Shown: piece by piece, positions 60,540 through 64,000 of the stretch
Layout of the letters: each line of letters opens with the position of its first letter
Position numbering within the stretch: position 1 is the stretch's first letter
Assembly: GCF_921293095.1 (NCBI RefSeq)
Contig: NC_060247.1
Coordinates: 50,069,111-50,133,110, forward strand
DNA from: Ischnura elegans
Lineage: Eukaryota; Arthropoda; Insecta; Odonata; Coenagrionidae
Length of the DNA stretch: 64,000 nucleotides
Reading direction: 5' to 3'
Position numbers and translations under genes: made by a program
Notes under the pieces: generated by a model
What the model saw: the letters and a program-made list of their open reading frames with translations, nothing else
The model's database searches: none
Told to the model about the DNA's origin: nothing

Positions 60540-61960
60540 ACAAAATCAACCCTGAAAAGATTTTATACGTAAACAAACCTTTCTTACCATTTAAGCTAGG
60601 GACATTAAATAGTGATATTTAATTTATTTGATGTAATATTTGTCCCAAAACGCAATATCAGCCTCATCTCTTTGAGGAAGTATTTGCTTCAGAGGGGAGG
60701 ATTTTACGTGTCATAAGTATACAAGAAAAGGATGTCAGAAAGTAGAATTGATTTAATGTATTGGAAATTTTTGCTGAAAATACGGTGACTGCTCATGTAT
60801 TTTGGGATATTACCAACAGTTTTTTGTTTCGGGTTTCATACTGTCTGTACATCCACGTATCATAATTATAAGTAATTTTAACATTCCTCAGCCACTATCT
60901 AAGCTTTCACCCGTGGAAAAAGTATTTGTCACTATTATTTAAATAATTTGAATGATAAACCATTGAGTAAATCCCTCCAATTAAAATGTCACTAAAAATA
61001 TTCAGAAGTAATATGATCGATTAATAATTTTCCCCGAAAATACAACACTGCCTGGTCCCTTTGGGAGAGTACATATTGACTTCGGAAAGGGAGGATTACC
61101 CTCTCTATGAAAATGCGTCATAAATAATTCATATTTTGTTGTAGAAACTTAACTATACTTTCTTCTTCGGCCACTGCCTAAATTTTTTTTGACAAGATGT
61201 AAAAGTTAGCTATTTTTCAATTTTTTAATCGCTTGCGATTGACATTGAGTTTAATGTAAGCGTAGGACTTTTAATAAAAGTCAGCATTGATTTTATTGTT
61301 GCAAAAATGGGACATTGCAGATATTTTCTGCTGAAATACGGATGATATTATTGCAACTAATTTAAAATGCTTTGATATTGCGGTCACTGCCTGGCCCCTC
61401 GGGGAAGTACGTATTGGATCCGGAGGGTGAAGATTCCTCGGTATGAAAATAACTCATAAGTAATTCATATTTTGCTGTAGAAAATTTTACGTAAACAAAT
61501 CTTTCTTACCATTTAATCTATGGACATTAAGTTTTATTTGATGTAATATTGGTCCCAAAACGCAATATCAGCCCATTCTCTTTGAGGGAGTGTTGGCTTC
61601 AGAGGGGAGGATTTTACGTGTCGTAAGTATACAAGGAAAGGATATCAGCAAAGTAGAATTGATTTAATACAATTTATTCCTCGGCCACTCCCTACGTTTT
61701 TATGAAAAAATATTATTCATTTGCTCTTTTTAAATATTTTTATTGACATGCGGTTGACATTGAGGTTCATTTAAGCGTCGGACTAAAAAAAAATGCAGTC
61801 TTTATTTTGTTATAGTTAAAATATGGCATTGCAGATATTTTCCGTCGAACCACGCATGATATTGTTGCAATTAATGTAAAATGCTCCCGAATTGCAGTCA
61901 CTGCCCGGTCCCTTCGGAGGAGTACGTATTGGGTTCGACGGGGGTGGAGGATCGCCCCCT
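60540..61960 (+). repeat. Field of degenerate direct repeats
   Basis: 60540-60760 and 61484-61670 match closely in the same orientation (CAAAACGCAATATCAGCC, then TTCAGAGGGGAGGATTTTAC, then AGTAGAATTGATTTA). A second motif, CACTGCCTGGTCCCTTTGGG and its variants followed by GAGTACGTATTGG, recurs near 61050, 61390 and 61905. Short frames here are by-products. Confidence 0.7.
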
Positions 61961-62087
61961 CTATAAATATACGTTTCGCCCACAAGCCTCCTCCTCTCTT
62001 TCCCTCTCTTTATCTCTCTTTCCACGACCCTATCCTCGCGGTCGATGATTTTGGGGAATGCGGGGGAAGAGTTGCGCCTCGGAGCGC

Positions 62088-62120
62088 GGTTGGGGGTGGG
62101 GGGTTGGGGGGGGGGGGGGC
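62088..62120 (+). repeat. G-rich low-complexity run
   Basis: Several runs of G, including one of about 14, lie next to TGGGGGTGGGGGG. It could form a G-quadruplex; no gene context. Confidence 0.6.
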
Positions 62121-62305
62121 GCTCCTCCCCCTTCAAGACTGCTGCAAGTACCCACCTCTCTCTCGGCGTGCATTCCCTCGAGATTACTTCGCGTGGAGAG
62201 GCTGAGAGAGAGGAGAAATAAAAAGGATATGAGCCATTCTCATAGATAATGCCTTCAACTCGCGGCTAATTGTGCGGAGCTTTTCGCCAAAGCACCCCGC
62301 GGTGC

Positions 62306-62507
62306 GCCAAGGGAATCATCTTTCGTAGCATCGTTCTTTTAATGTGCATTTAAAAAATGTTGGTGTAATAAGAGCAATTTTCCGCAAAAAAATATATTTA
62401 TAAAGCCAAGGGAATCATCTTTCGTTGCATCGTTCTTTTAGCGTGCATTTAAAAAATGTTGGTGTAATAAGGTGCAATTTTCCACAGAAAATATATTTAT
62501 AAAGGGT
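62306..62507 (+). repeat. 99-bp tandem duplication
   Basis: GCCAAGGGAATCATCTTTCG begins both units (62306 and 62405). The units end in ATATATTTATAAAG and differ at only a few positions. Confidence 0.9.
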
Positions 62508-63183
62508 CACCCTGAAGATCTTAAAGTAAATTTGTAAGCAGGGTCGAAGTACGATCTATATTATTGGAAAATCACATCTAATTATTTTCGTAAAATTCCA
62601 CTTCATCCCGCATAAATATTCGAGTGTTATAAGTAATAAGAAAATTTACTGGCCAGTCTGAGTTTTGGGCAAATACAATGTTCGCATTCGATTATGTGTT
62701 CGGTTAACTTTGGCTTTTTCCCGACTTATTTTTTTGAATCACGGCTAAACGTCGTCCACACATATGTACGGACCCTGGAATTACCGTGTGTACATAGAGG
62801 TTAACAAGCTCTGTAACGTTTTTTAGATTATGTTGTTCAACTCTTTCATTTCTGAAGCTCCTACCTGCTGCTTAAAATTCAGAACAAAAAAAAATACATT
62901 CAAGTTCTTATTACTTTTTTATTTCAGTTTCTCCTACTTCTATCTGTTGTCTTGTTATCCGCTCATTCTGATGTAGCTTTAAACTATACACTGGAATAAT
63001 ATACCATCCGAGTCTATTATTTTTTTAAAATTTCGGTTGATGTTCGTGACAGGTTCTGACTAAATTCAAATTATGCGATCACTTATTTTGTGTCCGTATT
63101 TGTTGTCTCGTTAGTTCCTAACTTCAGGACTCATCATGCGGTGATGGCTATTCTATTTTATGATCAAATAATTCTTGGAGTAA
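62508..63183. other. No gene seen
   Basis: AT-rich, nothing recognised. Confidence 0.4.
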
Positions 63184-63323
63184 AGGTCATTTATAATGCA
63201 AGAAAGTTGTTTGCCAACGTTTCAGTTCATTTAAAACCTTCATCAGGGCTTAGTTTTGCACATATTTAGATTTTAAATAAACTGAAGCGTCGGATAACAA
63301 CCTTTTTGCATTATACATGACCT
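63184..63323. mobile_element. Small MITE with 40-bp inverted ends
   Basis: The left end reads AGGTCATTTATAATGCAAGA, then AAGTTGTTTGCC. The right end reversed reads AGGTCATGTATAATGCAAAA, then AGGTTGTTATCC. The interior has CAACGTTTCAG, then CCTTCATCAGGGC, as in widespread insect MITEs. Confidence 0.75.
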
Positions 63324-64000
63324 ATACCACAAGAATTATTTAATCATTAATTGAATGAGGTCAAGATAAGAGGAAAAAGAAAATCTAATTTTTATATTTT
63401 AAACATTTTAACATTTCGCCTCCATATGACGCTTATAACTTTTTAGCAGAAAGAAATATTATTTAAAATGATGATGTACAGAAGTACAGATGTCTCTTTT
63501 AAGGTGGTCAGTGTGCCATTTAGTGTACCGCCGCAAGAGTGACTGGACTTAGGAGAATGCATCTCAGAGTAATCCTATGGTATATTCTCATGCGCTCATT
63601 ACATATGCCTACTTATATTTTCAGGTACAGCATTCCTCTTTTCTTTGGTGAGAGGTTTTTCTCCGCTTTTTCAAGTTAACTATTTTTAAAGGCATTGTAA
63701 CTGCATTACGTATCATAATTAGAAATTTGATATATTTTTCTACTATATCGCTACCATAATCTGATTTTAGCGCTGTGTAAAAAGTTTTAATCAAAAAGCC
63801 GTTTGATCTTGGATGAAGCGTATCAAAATAAGGCTGATTTCTCCGATTTCTTAGTAGTCATTCTACATTGCCTAGAGAACCCTAGTTACCTTGTTCAATA
63901 CACGAAATAAACAAATATATGTGTTTGCGGTGCTGCATTTAATGCTCTGTGTGCTGTGCGCGCGTGTAACGTGAGGGTGTGCATCTATATGTTTCTTTTC
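63324..64000. other. No gene seen
   Basis: AT-rich tail of the window with no recognisable gene. Confidence 0.4.

Noticed and set aside
61816-62136. 106-codon proline-rich minus-strand frame
   Set aside because: The composition follows the G-run and repeat blocks; no domain or splice support.
1-64000. CRISPR arrays, bacterial operons or phage genes
   Set aside because: None present. The repeats have the features of eukaryotic transposons, and genes are intron-split.

Overview
This window looks like arthropod nuclear DNA, most likely from an insect with a large, repeat-rich genome. It is AT-rich. Its genes are split by many GT-AG introns of about 150 to 3000 bases, and the spaces hold mariner, hAT-like, harbinger-like, LINE and tRNA-derived SINE remains. 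No bacterial, viral or organellar gene organisation is visible. I could not fix the species from sequence alone.

Two protein-coding genes can be assembled with consistent splice phases, and they face each other. (1) On the plus strand, 11 coding exons between 13441 and 26480 encode the last 676 residues of a cholinesterase-like adhesion protein, best matched to gliotactin. It has an esterase fold whose nucleophile serine is gone (G-P-G-A-G), one transmembrane segment, and a cytoplasmic tail with tyrosine pairs and a C-terminal class I PDZ ligand (-TEV). The signal peptide and first 100 or so residues were not found and are probably encoded upstream of the window. (2) On the minus strand, five coding exons between 38826 and 33180 encode a complete 252-residue protein with four transmembrane segments, of an insect-conserved type; Pasiflora-like is a tentative suggestion. 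If that suggestion held, both neighbours would be septate-junction genes.

Layout: 1-13440 is non-coding and repeat-rich. It holds a SINE-like patchwork, a decayed transposon ORF at 4.8-6.0 kb, and three small hAT-like MITEs at 10.0-12.4 kb. 13441-26480 is the gliotactin-like gene, with an internally deleted mariner (19032-19986) and long foldback elements in its introns. 26481-33179 is the convergent intergenic space, which includes a perfect foldback at 32142-32258 carrying AATAAA on both strands. 33180-38826 is the four-transmembrane gene, with a MITE and a reverse-transcriptase relic in one intron. 38827-64000 has no gene I can support. It holds a 2-kb element with palindrome-rich long inverted termini (41974-44014), two inverted copies of a 585-bp repeat, a mariner relic (about 54.0-54.4 kb), a five-unit tandem array of about 312 bp split by a 1464-bp element flanked by TTA (56.6-59.6 kb), and a field of degenerate direct repeats (60.5-62.5 kb).

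The most informative non-genic signal is a group of five short elements that share CAGTGGYG-type termini and have recognisable 8-bp target duplications. This points to a recently active hAT-like MITE system. I did not find a clearly new functional gene system.
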